Origin: Micromonospora chalcea | Lineage (GTDB): Bacteria > Actinomycetota > Actinomycetes > Mycobacteriales > Micromonosporaceae | Assembly (NCBI RefSeq): GCF_002926165.1 | Contig: NZ_MAGP01000001.1 | Coordinates: 248,001-312,000, forward strand | DNA length: 64,000 bases | Direction of reading: 5' to 3' | Part shown: positions 25,301-36,000 of the stretch, in pieces | Position numbering within the stretch: position 1 is the first letter of the stretch | Layout: each line of letters opens with the position of its first letter | Program-made: the position numbers and the translations under genes | Notes under the pieces: generated by a model | Databases searched by the model: none | What the model was told of the DNA's origin: nothing | Seen by the model: the letters and a program-made list of their open reading frames with translations, nothing else

Positions 25301-28217
25301 CGGCGACCTGCGGGCCGCGCTGTCCGGCCGGGGCGTGGACACGGTGACCGTCGCACCCGGTGACGCCTACCGGCAGGTTGCCCCGGACCGGTACGAGGTC
25401 GACCCGGCCCGGCCGGCGGACTTCGTGACGCTCCTGACCGACCTGCGTGCCGCCCGGCCGGAGCCGTGCGCCGGAGTGCTGCACGCGTGGAGCCTCGACG
25501 CGCGCCTCACCGAGCAGAGCCCGGCCGACCTGCCGGACACCCCACTGGACCGGCTCGAACTGCTCGGTCCGGTCGCCGTCACGCATCTGGTGCGGGCGCT
25601 CACCGAGGTCGGCGGCCGGTCACCCCGGCTGGTGCTGGCCACCCGGGGCGCGCAGGTGGTCGCCGCCGACGCGGGCGCGCCGGACCCGGCCCAGGGCGGC
25701 CTCTGGGGACTGGCCCGGGTGGTCGCGCTGGAACACGCCGAGCTGCGCCCCACGATCGTCGACCTCGACCCGGCCGACGGGCGGCACGGCGTTCCCGGCC
25801 TGGTCGACGAACTGCTGCACCGGCCCGGTGGCGAGCAGGTCGCGCTGCGCGGCGGCCGGCGCTACGTGCCCCGGCTGGTCCCGTGGCGCGCGCCCGCGGC
25901 CACGCCGGCGCGTCCGCACCCGTTCGACCGGTCCGCCGCCGACGGCAACTACTTGCTGCTGTCGGTGCAGGGACACCTGGGCAGCCTGACGCCGGTGCTC
26001 TCCGCACGCGTGCCGCCCGGCCCCGGCCAGGTGCAGATCGAGGTGGCCGCCGCCGGACTCAACTTCAACGACGTGCTCAAGGCGATGGAGATCTGCCCCG
26101 GCGTACCCCCGGGCATCGTGCCGCTGGGCGGCGAGTGCGCCGGCCGGGTCACCGCGCTCGGCGCCGGAGTCACCGGCCTGAGCGTCGGCGACGCGGTGAT
26201 GGCGGTGGCCCCGTCCAGCATGGCCGCGTACACCACCACCCGGGCCGAGCTGGTCGCCCCCGTCCCCGGCGGGCTCACCGACGAGCAGGCCGCCGCGCTG
26301 CCGATCGCGTTCCTCACCGTGGTGTACGGCCTGGAGTACCTGGCCCACCTCGGCGAGGGCGACACCCTCCTGATCCACTCGGCCACCGGCGGCGTCGGCC
26401 TGGCCGCGCTGCAGGTGGCCCGCCGCAACGGCGCCGAGGTGCTGGCCACCGCCGGCAGTGAGGAGAAGCGGGAACTGCTGCGCCGCCTCGGCGTCAAGCA
26501 CGTGATGGACTCCCGGTCGCTGCGTTTCGCCGACGAGGTGCTGGCCCTCACCGACGGCCGGGGCGTGGACGTCGTGCTCAACTCGCTCACCGGCGAGGCG
26601 CTCACCCGCAGCCTCGGCCTGCTCGCGCCGAACGGGCGGTTCGTCGAGATCGGCAAGCAGGACATCTACGCCAACAGCCACCTCGGCCTGCGGGCGTTGC
26701 GGCACAACCGCTCGTTCCTCGCCGTCGACCTGGAACGCGCCTTCGCCGAGCGGCCGACGCTGATCGCCCGCCTCTTCGCCGAGGTGCTGCGCGGCTTCGA
26801 CAGCGGCGAGTTCACCGCCCTCCCGGTGACCACCTACGACTACGCCGACGCGGCGGCGGCGTTCGGTCTCATGGCGCAGGCCCGGCACACCGGCAAGATC
26901 GTGCTGCGGCCCGGTGGGCACGAGGTGGCCGCCGTACCGCCGGGGGAGGTCCCGGTCCGGCCGGCCGCCACGTACCTGATCACCGGTGGTCTCGGCGCTC
27001 TCGGCCTGGAGACCGCCCGCTGGCTGGCCGGTCGCGGCGCGCGGCACCTGGCGCTGCTCGGCCGCAGCCGGCCCTCGGCGTACGCCGGGCAGGTCCTCGA
27101 CGAGCTGCGCGGGCAGGGCGTCGACGTCCAGGTCCGGCAGGCCGACATCGCCCGCCACGAGGACGTCACGGCGGTGCTGGCGGACCTCGACCGGACGATG
27201 CCGCCGCTGGCCGGCGTCGTGCACGCCGCCGGTGTGCTGGACGACGGGCTGATGCTGCAGCTCGACCGGGCCCGGTTCCGGGCCGTGGCCGCGCCCAAGG
27301 TGGACGGCGCCTGGCATCTGCACCGGGCCACCCTGGACCGGGACCTCGACTTCTTCGTCCTCTACTCCTCGGCCGCCGCGCTGCTCGGCTCACCGGGCCA
27401 GGCCAACTACGCCGCCGCGAACGCGTTCCTGGACACGCTCGCGCAGCGGCGCCGGGCGCAGGGACGGGCCGCGCTGAGCGTCAACTGGGGCCCCTGGTCC
27501 GGGTCCGGCCTGGCGGCCCGCCCGGACCGTGGCGGCCAGCTCGCCGGTCAGGGCATCGTCGGCATCGACCCACGCGACGGCATCGAGGCGCTGGACCGGC
27601 TGGTGCTGACCGCGGCGGCGCAGGCGGCCGTCCTGCCGCTGGACCTCGACCGGCTCCGCACGGCCGCGGCCGGCGGGCTCGTGCCCGCGCTGCTGGCCGA
27701 CCTGGTCGCGGTGGACACCCCGCGCACGGCCGAGGGCCGGGCGCGCTCCGGCGAGGTACGCCGGCGGTTGCTCACCGTCGAGCCGGGCCGCCGCCGGCGC
27801 GCCCTGCTCACCGGGCACGTCGCCGGTGAGGTGGCCCGGGTGCTCAAGGTGGACGCCGACCGGGTCGACGTCACCTCGCCGCTGGCGAACATGGGCTTCG
27901 ACTCGCTGATGTCGCTGGAGCTGCGCAAGCGGCTGGAGACGTCGCTCGACGTCGAACTGTCCGCCACGCTCGCGTGGCGCTTCCCGACCATCGACGCGCT
28001 CGTACCGCACCTCGCCGAGCGGATGGACGTGGCGCTGGAGGCCGGGCCGGACGCCGACGTCTCCCCGGCGGGGACCGGCCCGGCGACCGCGCCCGGCGCG
28101 ACACCGGCCGCCGGGACCGACGACCCGGCCACCGACCTGGAGCAGCTCTCCGACGACGACGTCGAGGCGCTCCTGCTGGCCAAGCTCAACCAGATCGAGG
28201 AAGGGCGTCAGGGATGA
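19383..28217 (+). CDS. FAAL-primed type I PKS: FAAL-ACP-KS-AT-DH-ER-KR-ACP
   Basis: 2944 aa from GTG 19383 (AGAAGGA at 19368-19374). Residues 30-605 are a fatty acyl-AMP ligase (QYTSGSTGRPKG, PPYHDMGLIG) that activates a fatty acid and loads ACP1 (Ser661). KS 740-1165 has Cys909 in DTACSSS plus EAHGTGT and KSNLGH. AT 1286-1638 has Ser1378 in GHSVG and a YASH motif at 1480-1483, predicting methylmalonyl-CoA. DH 1648-1930 has His1683 and Asp1851 (DSCLQ); Asp replaces Gly in HxxxGxxxxP. ER 2197-2511 has HSATGGVGLAA. KR 2529-2710 has LITGGLGALG and an LDD motif (B-type). ACP2 carries Ser2841. The module should add one fully reduced methyl-branched unit to the fatty starter. ATGA overlap with the next gene. 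Confidence 0.95.
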   Translation: MGISLPGRGDAADPVRQSAGSAGRAGQPPKPGTLVDRFRAVLLDRPDGVTYRFLADGENDEVAISNADMDRRARAIAATLRERVNEGERALIVCPPGLDYLAAFLGCLYARVIAVPVYPPNPVLLKRTLPRLIGVIQDARPAVVLAPAEITAMAGQITALAPALGSLVWQAVDRIDPAVADGWREPGLGGDDVAFLQYTSGSTGRPKGVVLSHANLLANLEVTNQRFITDVETTRLVSWLPPYHDMGLIGAMLQPLYAGFPATFMSPTSFLKRPLRWLQAISTYRATLSGSPNFGYELCLAKTTADERAALDLSSWRLAFSGAEPVRAETIDRFVAAFGPSGFRREAFYPCYGLAEAALFVAGGLAGTEPAVRRVRAADLADNRAVEAGPDEESRTLVSCGTAAAGHELVIVDPATCERLPAGRVGEIWFGGGSVAQGYWGRPQESEETFRARLAGSGDGPFLRTGDLGFLTDDGELFVTGRHKDLIIIAGRNHYPSDIEVTVEQSDPTLRPGCGVACSVEVDGEERLVVIQEVGGSRARLDAERVVTAIRGAVAQEHGLQVHDVVLIKQGSIPKTSSGKLQRRAARQSFLTGDLTVLARWSAADPEHVTGGAGSTPAPAVAAPGRAEVEQRLVAELAARLGISPQAVDPTRPVATYGLQSVEMVGLVGELETWLGRTLSATLIWEYPTIEALAAHLGHPATGSEPAAPVEPTAPADPAATTATGAEATAGHADATDEAVAVIGIGCRLPGGVDGPESFWRLLTEGRDAVREVPADRWDADELHTDDATTPGRTTTRWGGFLDRIDQFDPHFFGIAAHEAARMDPQQRLLAEVTWEALEDAGLAAVDLAGSPTGVFIGIATSDYAQLTLADLDRVDAYTGTGNAFSIAANRLSYLFDLRGPSIAVDTACSSSLVAVHQAVTSLSRGDCTLAVAGGVNVVLSPALAINFSKAGAMAGDGRCKTFDARADGYVRAEGAGVVILKPLSRALADQDPIYGVILGGAVNQDGRTNGLMAPNPHAQEAVLRSAYERAGVAPEQVGYVEAHGTGTLLGDPIEAKALAAVVCADRDPARPLLIGSVKSNLGHLEAAAGIAGLIKAALVLRHRQIPPTLHYRQPNPHIPFAQLALQVADTGQPWPDGYARAVAGVSSFGFGGTNAHLVLAEPPRSDRHALAETAAAPGHLRLNGSAPAGGAPADPARLLTISARTPEALGELARRYAAKLAPPGEGADLAAVCAAAAVRRTHHEHRLACVGDSPEQVRDALVAYAAGTERPGLSWGARRVSRRPKPVFVFSGQGPRWWPITEDLLAEPAFRDTFAQCDRALRQYVDFSLLDLVTGRDDASLLDDPAVAQPALTAVQIALAALWRSWGVEPAAVVGHSVGEVAAAQVAGALGIADTMRVARQRGRVIRAAIGNGRMAVLGLPLDRTEQLLAERRPGAVSVAATNGPESTVLSGDGAALAALAETLTAEGTFCRMLESVDYASHSPQMEPLRAELGALLDGLTPGPAAVPMLSTVTAGPIDGAALDAAYWADNLRRPVLFDTAVTRLVDAGHDVFVEISPHPMLGGPVTERIARQQRDGVVVASLRRDEPSRATVLGELGRLWTAGCPVDWRRMYGPVVPMAALPAYPWQRERHWITDEYPRTRRTAHRGHPVLETYVRSAAEPGGHHFAVRLDLAGFGYLRDHVVEDSPVLPASLLLDAALAATRRLLDDPAAVVERIELTRVTLVEELAEADTVQLVLLPETATGGTLRIYSRGPDDAWNEVAHGRYGAAQQFPAGAVEPLTTVRSRCGEQRDSAEHYARLARSGLRYGPAFQGVAALWKGEREAVAELRDPAELTGAREPYLVHPALLDSCLQVLAAAMTGADAGTYLPVGVERFALAAGPGVPRWAHATVGGAATGGPEIDGARVVLYDAAGDPVGEIAGVRLRRLAGSGPADPVGEALLDLAWQETTDGAQTPETGGWWLLLTGSDPVGGDLRAALSGRGVDTVTVAPGDAYRQVAPDRYEVDPARPADFVTLLTDLRAARPEPCAGVLHAWSLDARLTEQSPADLPDTPLDRLELLGPVAVTHLVRALTEVGGRSPRLVLATRGAQVVAADAGAPDPAQGGLWGLARVVALEHAELRPTIVDLDPADGRHGVPGLVDELLHRPGGEQVALRGGRRYVPRLVPWRAPAATPARPHPFDRSAADGNYLLLSVQGHLGSLTPVLSARVPPGPGQVQIEVAAAGLNFNDVLKAMEICPGVPPGIVPLGGECAGRVTALGAGVTGLSVGDAVMAVAPSSMAAYTTTRAELVAPVPGGLTDEQAAALPIAFLTVVYGLEYLAHLGEGDTLLIHSATGGVGLAALQVARRNGAEVLATAGSEEKRELLRRLGVKHVMDSRSLRFADEVLALTDGRGVDVVLNSLTGEALTRSLGLLAPNGRFVEIGKQDIYANSHLGLRALRHNRSFLAVDLERAFAERPTLIARLFAEVLRGFDSGEFTALPVTTYDYADAAAAFGLMAQARHTGKIVLRPGGHEVAAVPPGEVPVRPAATYLITGGLGALGLETARWLAGRGARHLALLGRSRPSAYAGQVLDELRGQGVDVQVRQADIARHEDVTAVLADLDRTMPPLAGVVHAAGVLDDGLMLQLDRARFRAVAAPKVDGAWHLHRATLDRDLDFFVLYSSAAALLGSPGQANYAAANAFLDTLAQRRRAQGRAALSVNWGPWSGSGLAARPDRGGQLAGQGIVGIDPRDGIEALDRLVLTAAAQAAVLPLDLDRLRTAAAGGLVPALLADLVAVDTPRTAEGRARSGEVRRRLLTVEPGRRRRALLTGHVAGEVARVLKVDADRVDVTSPLANMGFDSLMSLELRKRLETSLDVELSATLAWRFPTIDALVPHLAERMDVALEAGPDADVSPAGTGPATAPGATPAAGTDDPATDLEQLSDDDVEALLLAKLNQIEEGRQG

Positions 28218-31200
28218 CCACGACCGGGCAGCAGGCGCAGGCGCCGAACTCCACGCTCAAGCGCGCCTACCTGCAGATGGAGCGGATGCAGCGGCAGCTC
28301 GCCGAGTACGAGCGCGGCCGGACCGAGCCCGTCGCGGTCGTCGGCATGGGGCTGCGCTTCCCCGGCGGCGCGGTCGACGCGGAGAGCTTCTGGCGGATCC
28401 TGCGCGACGGCGTCGACGCGGTCGCGGAGATCCCGGCCGACCGCTGGCCGGTCGACGAGTTCTACGACGAGCAACCGCAGCAGCCCGGCAAGATGCGGAC
28501 CCGCTGGGGCGGCTTCCTGGACCGCGTCGACCACTTCGACTACGAGTTCTTCGGCATCTCCCGGCGCGAGGCGCTGGCCATGGACCCGCAGCAGCGGCTC
28601 GCCCTGGAGGTGTCCTGGGAGGCGCTGGAGAACGCCGGGAAGGCGCCGACCGCGCTGGCCGGCAGCCGTACCGGGGTGTTCCTCGGCGTGTGCAGCAACG
28701 ACTTCGCCACCGAGAACTTCCCCGGGCTGGAGGACATCACCGCCTACGCCAGCACCGGCACCGCGCACAGCGTGGTGACCGGGCGGATCTCGTACGTCTT
28801 CGACTTGCGCGGCCCGAGCGTGGCGGTGGACACCGCCTGCTCCTCCTCGCTGGTGTCGGTGCACATGGCGGTGCAGAGCCTGCGGTCCGGCGAGTGCGAC
28901 CTGGCCCTCGGCGGCGGGGTGAACGTCGTCCTGTCGCCGCTGCCCAGCGTGGCCTTCTCCCAGTTCCCCGGCATGGTCGCCCCGGACGGCCGGTGCAAGA
29001 CCTTCGACGCCCGCGCCAACGGCTACGTCCGCAGCGAGGGCTGCGGCATCGTCGTGCTCAAGCGTCTGACCGACGCGGTACGCGACGGCGACCAGGTGCT
29101 CGCGGTGATCCGCGGCGGCGCGGTCAACCAGGACGGTCGCAGCTCCGGGGTGACCGCCCCGAACGGGGTGGCGCAGCGCGACGTGCTGCGCCGGGCGCTC
29201 GCGGCGAGCGGCGTCGCCGCCGAGCAGGTCTCCTACATCGAGGCGCACGGCACCGGCACCACGCTCGGCGACCCGATCGAGGTCGAGGCGCTGGCCGAGG
29301 TGTACGGCCGGGAGGAGGGCGCACCGGTCTACCTGGGGTCGTCGAAGACGAACGTCGGCCATGCCGAGGCAGCCTCCGGCATCGTCGGGCTGATCAAGGT
29401 GGTGCTCGCCCTGCACAAGGGCGCGATCCCGCCGAACGTGCACTTCACCGAGCTGAATCCGCACATCTCCTTCGCCGGCACCACGTTCGCGGTGCCGACC
29501 GAGTTGAGCGAGTGGCCGGCGGTCGCCGAGCGGCCGGTGGCCGGGGTGAGCAGCTTCGGGTTCAGCGGCACCAACGCCCACCTGATCGTGCAGGCCGCGC
29601 CCGAGCCGCCGGCCGTACCGTCGGAACCGGCGGTGGAGCGGCCCCGTTCGGTGCTGCCGCTGTCGGCCCGGACGCCGGACGGGCTGCTGGAGCTGGCCCG
29701 GCGCTACCAGCAGCGACTGTCCGCCGACCCGGGCGCGGCGCCCGGCGACCTCTGCTTCTCGGCCGGCACCGGACGGGCCCACTTCCCGCACCGGCTGGCC
29801 GCCGTCGGCGCGTCCGCCCGGGAGGTCGCCGACCAGCTCGCCGACTTCGTCGACGGGCTGCCCGGCGACCTGCCGGTGGTGGGCGAGGCCGGCAGCGACG
29901 ACGTGGTCTTCCTCTTCACCGGGCAGGGCCCGCAGCGCGTCGGCATGGCCCGCGCCCTCTATCAGACGCAGCCCACCTTCCGGCAGGCCGTCGACCGCTG
30001 CGACGAGATCCTGCGGCCGCTGCTGGACGTCCCGCTGCTGGACGTGATCTACCCGGCCGACCCGGACTCCGACCTGGTCTACCGCACGACCTACTCGCAG
30101 CCGGCGCTGTTCGCGGTGCAGTACGCCATGGCGCAGATGTGGCGCTCCTGGGGCGTCGAGCCGGTGGCGGTGCTCGGGCACAGCTTCGGCGAGTACGTGG
30201 CCGCCTGCGTGGCCGGCATGATGAGCCTGGAGGACGGGCTGCGGCTGGTCGTCGAACGCGGCCGGCTGATGTGGGAGCTGAACGACAACGGCGCGATGGT
30301 GGCCGTCTTCGCCCCCGAGGCCGAGGTCGCCGAGGTGCTCGCCGGGTACGCCGACCGGGTGTCCGTCGCCGCGGTCAACGGCCCCGGCACCACCTCCATC
30401 TCCGGTGAGCGGGAGGCGCTGGCGCGGATCTGCGCCGAGTTCGACAGGCGCGGGGTGAAGACCAAGCAGTTGCACATCACCACCTCGTCGCACTCGCCGC
30501 TGATCGAGCCGATCCTGCCGGGCCTGCGCGCGGCGGCCGACGCGGTGACGTTCACCCCGCCGCGCGTCCCGCTCGTGGCGAACCTGACCGGTGAGCTGTG
30601 GCCGTGGGACACCGCCCCGGACGCCGACTACTGGTGCCGGCACGCCCGCCAGCCGGTGCGCTTCGCGGCCAGCATCGACACGCTGCGCGAGCTGGGCTAC
30701 CGCACCTTCGTCGAGATGGGACCCGCGCCGACGCTGCTCGGCATGATCAGCGACAACCTGCCGGCGGGGGAGGCCCTGCTGGCGCCGAGCCTGCGGCCCA
30801 AGCACGACGACTGGGCGGTGCTGCTGCACACCGTCGCCCGGCTCTACACCGCCGGCGTGGACCTGGACTGGGCCGGTTTCGACCGGGACTACCGGCGGGC
30901 CCGGGTGCCGCTGCCCACCTACCCGTTCGAGAAGACGCACTGCTGGCAGGAGCCGCGCCGCACGCAGCGGCAGCAGCAGCGGCACACCGGATCGTCCACC
31001 GTGGACGACACCGGCGAGGACGGCGCCGCCGCGTACGCCGACGACGACCTGCTCTACCGGCTCGACTGGCAACCTGTCGACGCGCCCGCGCCGGCTCCCG
31101 ACCCGGAAGCAACCCCGGCCCGGACCTGGCTGGTGCTCACCGACGGGACCGGGGTCGGCGCCGGGTTCGCCGACGCCGTCGCGGCCCGGGGCGAGCGGGT

Positions 31201-33040
31201 GGTACGGGTGTCGCCGGGTCCGGCGTACCGCGTCGACGGCGCGCGGGCCGAGGTGCGCCTGGACGGCCCGGCGGACCTGAGCCGGCTGGTGGACGAGCTG
31301 GCACTCGACGGCGGCGAGCTTCAGGTGCTGCACCTGTGGAGCCTCGACGACACCGACCCGGACGGCGCGGCGGACGCCGCCGCGCTGCTGCGGGCCACCG
31401 AGCGGGGCAGCCTCAGCGCGGTCCACACCGCGCAGGCCCTGGCCCGGGCGCGGGGCCCGGAGACGGTACGGCTCTGGCTGGTCACCCGCGGCGCGGTACG
31501 GCCGGCCGACGCCCCGGGCGGCCCGGTGTCGCTCGCGGTGGCCCAGTCGGCCCTGTGGGGTCTGGGCCGGTCGTTGCAGCAGGAGCACTCGGCGCTCTGG
31601 GGCGGCCTGATCGACCTCGACCCGGCCGCCGATCCGGCCACGCTGGCCGCGCGTCTGGTGGGGGAGCTGACCGCCCGCGACGCCGAGGACCAGGTCGCGT
31701 TGCACGGCGACCGGCGCTACGTGGCCCGGCTCGTCCGCCAGGCGGTGCCCGAGGCCGACGCCGCCGACGGGCCGTGGCGGCCCGACGCGAGCTACCTGAT
31801 CACCGGCGGCCTCGGCGGCATCGGCCTGGAGGTGGCCCGGTCGATGGTGCGGGCCGGCGCGCGGCGGCTGGTGCTGCTCGGCCGCACCGTGCTGCCGCCC
31901 CGCGCCGAGTGGGCCGGCCTGCCCGCCGACCATCCGGCGGCGGCACGTGTCGCCGGGGTGCGCGAGCTGGAGGCGCTCGGGGCCGCCGTGCACGTCGCCT
32001 CCGTCGACGTCGCCGACGAGGAGGCGGTACGGGCGTTCCTGACCGGCTACGACCGGGAGGGCCGGCCGCCGATCCGGGGCGTCGTGCACGCCGCCGGCAC
32101 CGGTGAGGTGGCCCCGCTGATGGAGCTGACCCTGGCCGACCTGGAACGCCCGCTGCTGCCCAAGGCCGTCGGCGCCTGGGTGCTGCACCGCCTGTTCGCC
32201 GGCCGGGAGCTGGACTTCTTCATCCTGTTCTCCTCGACCAGCTCGCTGCTCAGCTCGCCGTTCGTGGCCGGGTACGCGGCGGCCAACGCCTTCCTCGACG
32301 CGCTGGCGGCGCAGCGCCGCGCCGCCGGACTGCCCGGTCTGAGCGTCAACTGGGGTATCTGGGAAGGGGTCGGCCTGGCCAACCGGGGTGCCGACGCCAC
32401 CCCCGGGCTCAGCAAGGGCATGGGCACGCTGCGGCCCGCCCAGGCGCTGCGGGTCTTCCACCGGCTGCTGCGCCACGACGAGCCGCAGATCGCCGTGGTC
32501 CCGGTCGACTGGACCGAGTGGGGGCGCCGCTACCAGGAGGTCTCCGGTTCGGCCCTGCTCGCCCCGCTGCTGCGCGGCGACGGCCCCGCGCGGCCCGCCC
32601 GGCGTACGGCCCGGACCAGCCTGCTGCCCAGCCGCGCGCAACTGCTGGCCCTGCCGGCCGACCGGCGCGCCGAGACGCTCACCGGGCAACTGGTGCTCGC
32701 CGTCGCGGCCACCCTCGGCTCCGCGACGGCGTCGGTCGGGCTGGACCAGCCGCTGTTCGACCTGGGCCTGGACTCGCTCATGGCGGTGGAGCTGAAGAAC
32801 GAGATCGAACGCCAGCTCGGCGTCTCGCTGTCCATCGCGGTGTTCCTGGAGGGCGCCACCCTGCGCACCCTCACCGAGCAGATCGTCAGCCGGCTGCCGG
32901 CCGGTGCGGACGACGGCGGCGCCGACACGGCGGCCATCGGGCGGGTCGAGCGGTTCGAGGACGTCGCCTCGGAGCTGCTCGCCGAGCTGGAGGGCCTCTC
33001 CGACGAGCAGGCGCGGGCCGTACTGGGCCAGGAGGCGTGA
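28214..33040 (+). CDS. Type I PKS module: KS-AT-KR-ACP
   Basis: 1608 aa. The first 35 residues ([22 protein letters not shown]) form a coiled-coil docking segment for the upstream PKS. KS covers about 39-462 with Cys209 in DTACSSS. AT covers about 565-908 with Ser657 in GHSFG; the specificity motif reads TSSH at 757-760, nearer the methylmalonyl YASH type than malonyl HAFH but not standard. KR covers about 1193-1388 with the NADPH loop GGLGGIG and Tyr in [11 protein letters not shown]; it lacks the LDD motif, suggesting an A-type alcohol. ACP Ser is 1521 (GLDSLMAV). With no DH the product keeps a beta-hydroxyl. That is the 3-hydroxy-2-methyl terminus needed to close a depsipeptide ring. Starts by ATGA overlap; ends one base before the next start codon. 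Confidence 0.93.
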   Translation: MTTTGQQAQAPNSTLKRAYLQMERMQRQLAEYERGRTEPVAVVGMGLRFPGGAVDAESFWRILRDGVDAVAEIPADRWPVDEFYDEQPQQPGKMRTRWGGFLDRVDHFDYEFFGISRREALAMDPQQRLALEVSWEALENAGKAPTALAGSRTGVFLGVCSNDFATENFPGLEDITAYASTGTAHSVVTGRISYVFDLRGPSVAVDTACSSSLVSVHMAVQSLRSGECDLALGGGVNVVLSPLPSVAFSQFPGMVAPDGRCKTFDARANGYVRSEGCGIVVLKRLTDAVRDGDQVLAVIRGGAVNQDGRSSGVTAPNGVAQRDVLRRALAASGVAAEQVSYIEAHGTGTTLGDPIEVEALAEVYGREEGAPVYLGSSKTNVGHAEAASGIVGLIKVVLALHKGAIPPNVHFTELNPHISFAGTTFAVPTELSEWPAVAERPVAGVSSFGFSGTNAHLIVQAAPEPPAVPSEPAVERPRSVLPLSARTPDGLLELARRYQQRLSADPGAAPGDLCFSAGTGRAHFPHRLAAVGASAREVADQLADFVDGLPGDLPVVGEAGSDDVVFLFTGQGPQRVGMARALYQTQPTFRQAVDRCDEILRPLLDVPLLDVIYPADPDSDLVYRTTYSQPALFAVQYAMAQMWRSWGVEPVAVLGHSFGEYVAACVAGMMSLEDGLRLVVERGRLMWELNDNGAMVAVFAPEAEVAEVLAGYADRVSVAAVNGPGTTSISGEREALARICAEFDRRGVKTKQLHITTSSHSPLIEPILPGLRAAADAVTFTPPRVPLVANLTGELWPWDTAPDADYWCRHARQPVRFAASIDTLRELGYRTFVEMGPAPTLLGMISDNLPAGEALLAPSLRPKHDDWAVLLHTVARLYTAGVDLDWAGFDRDYRRARVPLPTYPFEKTHCWQEPRRTQRQQQRHTGSSTVDDTGEDGAAAYADDDLLYRLDWQPVDAPAPAPDPEATPARTWLVLTDGTGVGAGFADAVAARGERVVRVSPGPAYRVDGARAEVRLDGPADLSRLVDELALDGGELQVLHLWSLDDTDPDGAADAAALLRATERGSLSAVHTAQALARARGPETVRLWLVTRGAVRPADAPGGPVSLAVAQSALWGLGRSLQQEHSALWGGLIDLDPAADPATLAARLVGELTARDAEDQVALHGDRRYVARLVRQAVPEADAADGPWRPDASYLITGGLGGIGLEVARSMVRAGARRLVLLGRTVLPPRAEWAGLPADHPAAARVAGVRELEALGAAVHVASVDVADEEAVRAFLTGYDREGRPPIRGVVHAAGTGEVAPLMELTLADLERPLLPKAVGAWVLHRLFAGRELDFFILFSSTSSLLSSPFVAGYAAANAFLDALAAQRRAAGLPGLSVNWGIWEGVGLANRGADATPGLSKGMGTLRPAQALRVFHRLLRHDEPQIAVVPVDWTEWGRRYQEVSGSALLAPLLRGDGPARPARRTARTSLLPSRAQLLALPADRRAETLTGQLVLAVAATLGSATASVGLDQPLFDLGLDSLMAVELKNEIERQLGVSLSIAVFLEGATLRTLTEQIVSRLPAGADDGGADTAAIGRVERFEDVASELLAELEGLSDEQARAVLGQEA

Positions 33041-33041
33041 G

Positions 33042-36000
33042 ATGACCGACCTCGACGCACGGCTCGCCGCGCTCTCCCCGGAGAAACGGGCGCTGTTCGA
33101 GAAGCTGCTGCGCGAGCGGGGCCAGGCGCGGCCCGCCCGGCGGGAGAACGTCTTCCCGATCTCCGTGATGCAGCAGGGCATCTGGTTCCTCGAGCAGCTC
33201 CGGCCCGCCAACCCGGCGTACCTGATCCCGGCGGCGGTGCGCATCCGCGGCCCGCTGGACACCGCCCTGCTGCGGCAGGCGGTCGACGGGATCGTCGCCC
33301 GGCACGAGTCGCTGCGGACCACGTTCGAGCTGCGCGACGGGCGGCCGGTGCAGGTGGTCCACCCGGCGCTCGCGATCCCGCTGGCCGAGACCGACCTGCG
33401 CGGCACGCCGGCCGGCGGCGACGAGCTGGAGGCGCGGATCGTGGCCGCGCTGCGCGAGCCGTTCGACATCACCACCGGCCCGCTGCTGCGGCTGGCCCTG
33501 CTCCGGCTCGGTGACGACGACTGCGTGCTCGGCGTGGCGATGCACCACCTCGTCTCCGACGGCTGGTCCGTCGGGGTGCTGCTGGGCGAACTCTCCACCC
33601 GGTACGCCGCGCTGGCCACCGGCGACCGGCCGGCGCTGCCCGAGCTGAGTGTCCAGTACGGCGACTACGCCGCCTGGCAGCAGGACTGGCTGCGCGGGGA
33701 GGACCTGTCGGCGGACCTGGCCCACTGGCGGGAGCACCTCGCCGGGGCGCCGGCCGTGCTCGACCTGCCGACCGACCGGCCCCGCCCGCCGGTGCAGGGC
33801 TTCCAGGGCGCCTCCCACCCGTTCACGTTGCCCGAGCCGGTGCTCACCGCGCTCGGCGCGCTCGGCAAGCAGCACGGCGCGACCACGTACATGGCGCTGC
33901 TGGCCGCCTTCGGCGTGCTGCTGCGCCGCTACAGCGGGCAGGACGACGTGGTGGTCGGCGTGCCGATGGCCAACCGGGACCGGGCCGAGGTCGAACCGCT
34001 CATCGGGTTCTTCGTCAACACCCTGCCGGTCCGCGTGGACCTGACCGGCAACCCGACCTTCACCGAACTGCTGGGCCGGGTCCGGGACGCCTGCCTCGGC
34101 GCGTACGCCCACCAGCGGGTGCCGTTCGAGAAAGTGGTGGAGGCGCTGAAGCCGGCCCGCGACCTCAGCCGGCCGCCGATCTTCCAGGTGGGGCTCTCCT
34201 ACCAGAGCGACCCGCTGCCCACGCTGGCCCTGGCCGGGGTGGAGTTCGAACGGCTGCCGCTGCGCGCCCAGGGCGCCCGCTTCGACCTGGAGCTGCAGCT
34301 GTTCAACGACGCCGGTGGGGTCAGCGGCTGGTTCGAGTACGACCGGGACCTGTTCGAACCCGCCACCATGGCCCGGATGGCCGGGCACTACCGGCGGATC
34401 GTCGAGCTGGCCGTCGCCGGCCCGCACACGGCTGTCGACGAACTGCCGTTGCTGGACGCCGACGAGCGGGACGCGGTGCTGGCGCTGTCCCGGGGCGAGC
34501 CGCGGCGGTGGCCCGGTGCGGGCTGGGCGCACGAGCAGATCGCCGAGCGGGCCCGGCGTACGCCGGAACTGCCGGCGGTGCGGTTCGCCGGCCGCACCGT
34601 CGGCTACGGGGAGCTGCTGCACCGGGCCAACGTGCTGGCCCGGCGGCTGCGTGCCGCCGGGGTCGGCCCCGGCGTGCGGGTCGGCCTGGTGCTGGAACGC
34701 TCGGTGGAGCTGGTGGTCGGCCTGCTGGCGATCTGGCAGGCCGGCGGCGCGTACGTGCCCGTCGACCCCGGCCTGCCGGCCGGGCGGGTGGCGCTGATGC
34801 TCGACGACGCGGACCCGGCGGTGGTGCTCACCCAGCGGCGGCTCGGCGAGAAGCTGTCCTGGGACGGGCCGCTGTGGTACGCCGACGAGCTGCTCACCGA
34901 CGACGTGCCCGCGGACGCCGCCGACGACCGGCCCACCCCGGTACGCGGCACCGACGTCGCCTACGTCATCTACACCTCCGGGTCGACCGGCCGGCCCAAG
35001 GGCGTGCCGAACACGTTCGCCGGCCTCCGCAACCGGCTGCTGTGGATGCAGGACGCCTACGGCCTCGGCCCCGGCGACCGGGTGCTGCAGAAGACGCCGT
35101 ACTCGTTCGACGTCTCGGTCTGGGAGTTCTTCTGGCCGTTGATGACCGGCGCGACGCTCGTCGTGGCCCGCCCGGACGGGCACCGCGACGGCGCCTACCT
35201 GGTCGACACGATCCGCTCCGAACAGGTCACCACCGTGCACTTCGTGCCCTCCATGCTCCAGGCGTTCCTGCGCGAGCCCGACGTCGAGCGGTGCGTGAGC
35301 CTGCGCCGGGTGATCTGCAGTGGCGAGGCGCTTCCCCGCGACCTGCAGGACCGCTTCTTCACCCGGTCCGCCGCCGAACTGCACAACCTGTACGGCCCGA
35401 CCGAGGCGGCGATCGACGTCACCGCCTGGGCCTGCCGCCGCGACGACCCCCGGCCGGTGCCGATCGGGCGGCCGATCGCGAACACCCAGGTGTACGTGCT
35501 GGACCGCCATCTGCAGCCGGTGCCGGTGGGTGTGCCGGGCGAGCTGCACATCGGCGGGGTCAACGTGGCGCTCGGCTACCTGAACCGGCCTGAGCTGACC
35601 GCCGAACGGTTCGTCGCCGACCCGTTCGCCACGCCGGCGCGGGTCGGCGGCGCGGCCGTCACCGGCGACCGCGACGACGACCGGCCGCCCGCCCGGCTCT
35701 ACAGGACCGGTGACCTGGGCCGGATCCGTGCCGACGGCGCGATCGAGTACCTGGGCCGCCTCGACCACCAGGTGAAGCTGCGCGGCTTCCGGATCGAGCT
35801 GGGCGAGATCGAGGCGGCGCTGACCGCCTGCCCCGGCGTCACCGAGGCGGTGGTGGTGGCGCGTGCGCACGGCGGCGACACCCGGCTGGTGGCGTACCTG
35901 GTCGGGCCGGCCGTACCGGCCACCGGTGAGCTGATCAGCCGGTTGAAGGAACGGCTGCCCGACTACATGGTGCCGGCGGTCTTCACCACGCTGGACGCCC

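Noticed and set aside
28208..33619. 1803-codon minus-strand open frame opposite the second PKS and the start of the first NRPS
   Set aside because: Shadow of the GC-rich coding strand: the plus-strand PKS/NRPS domains are intact throughout, and the antisense frame shows only Arg/Gly/His/Gln-rich composition with no domain.
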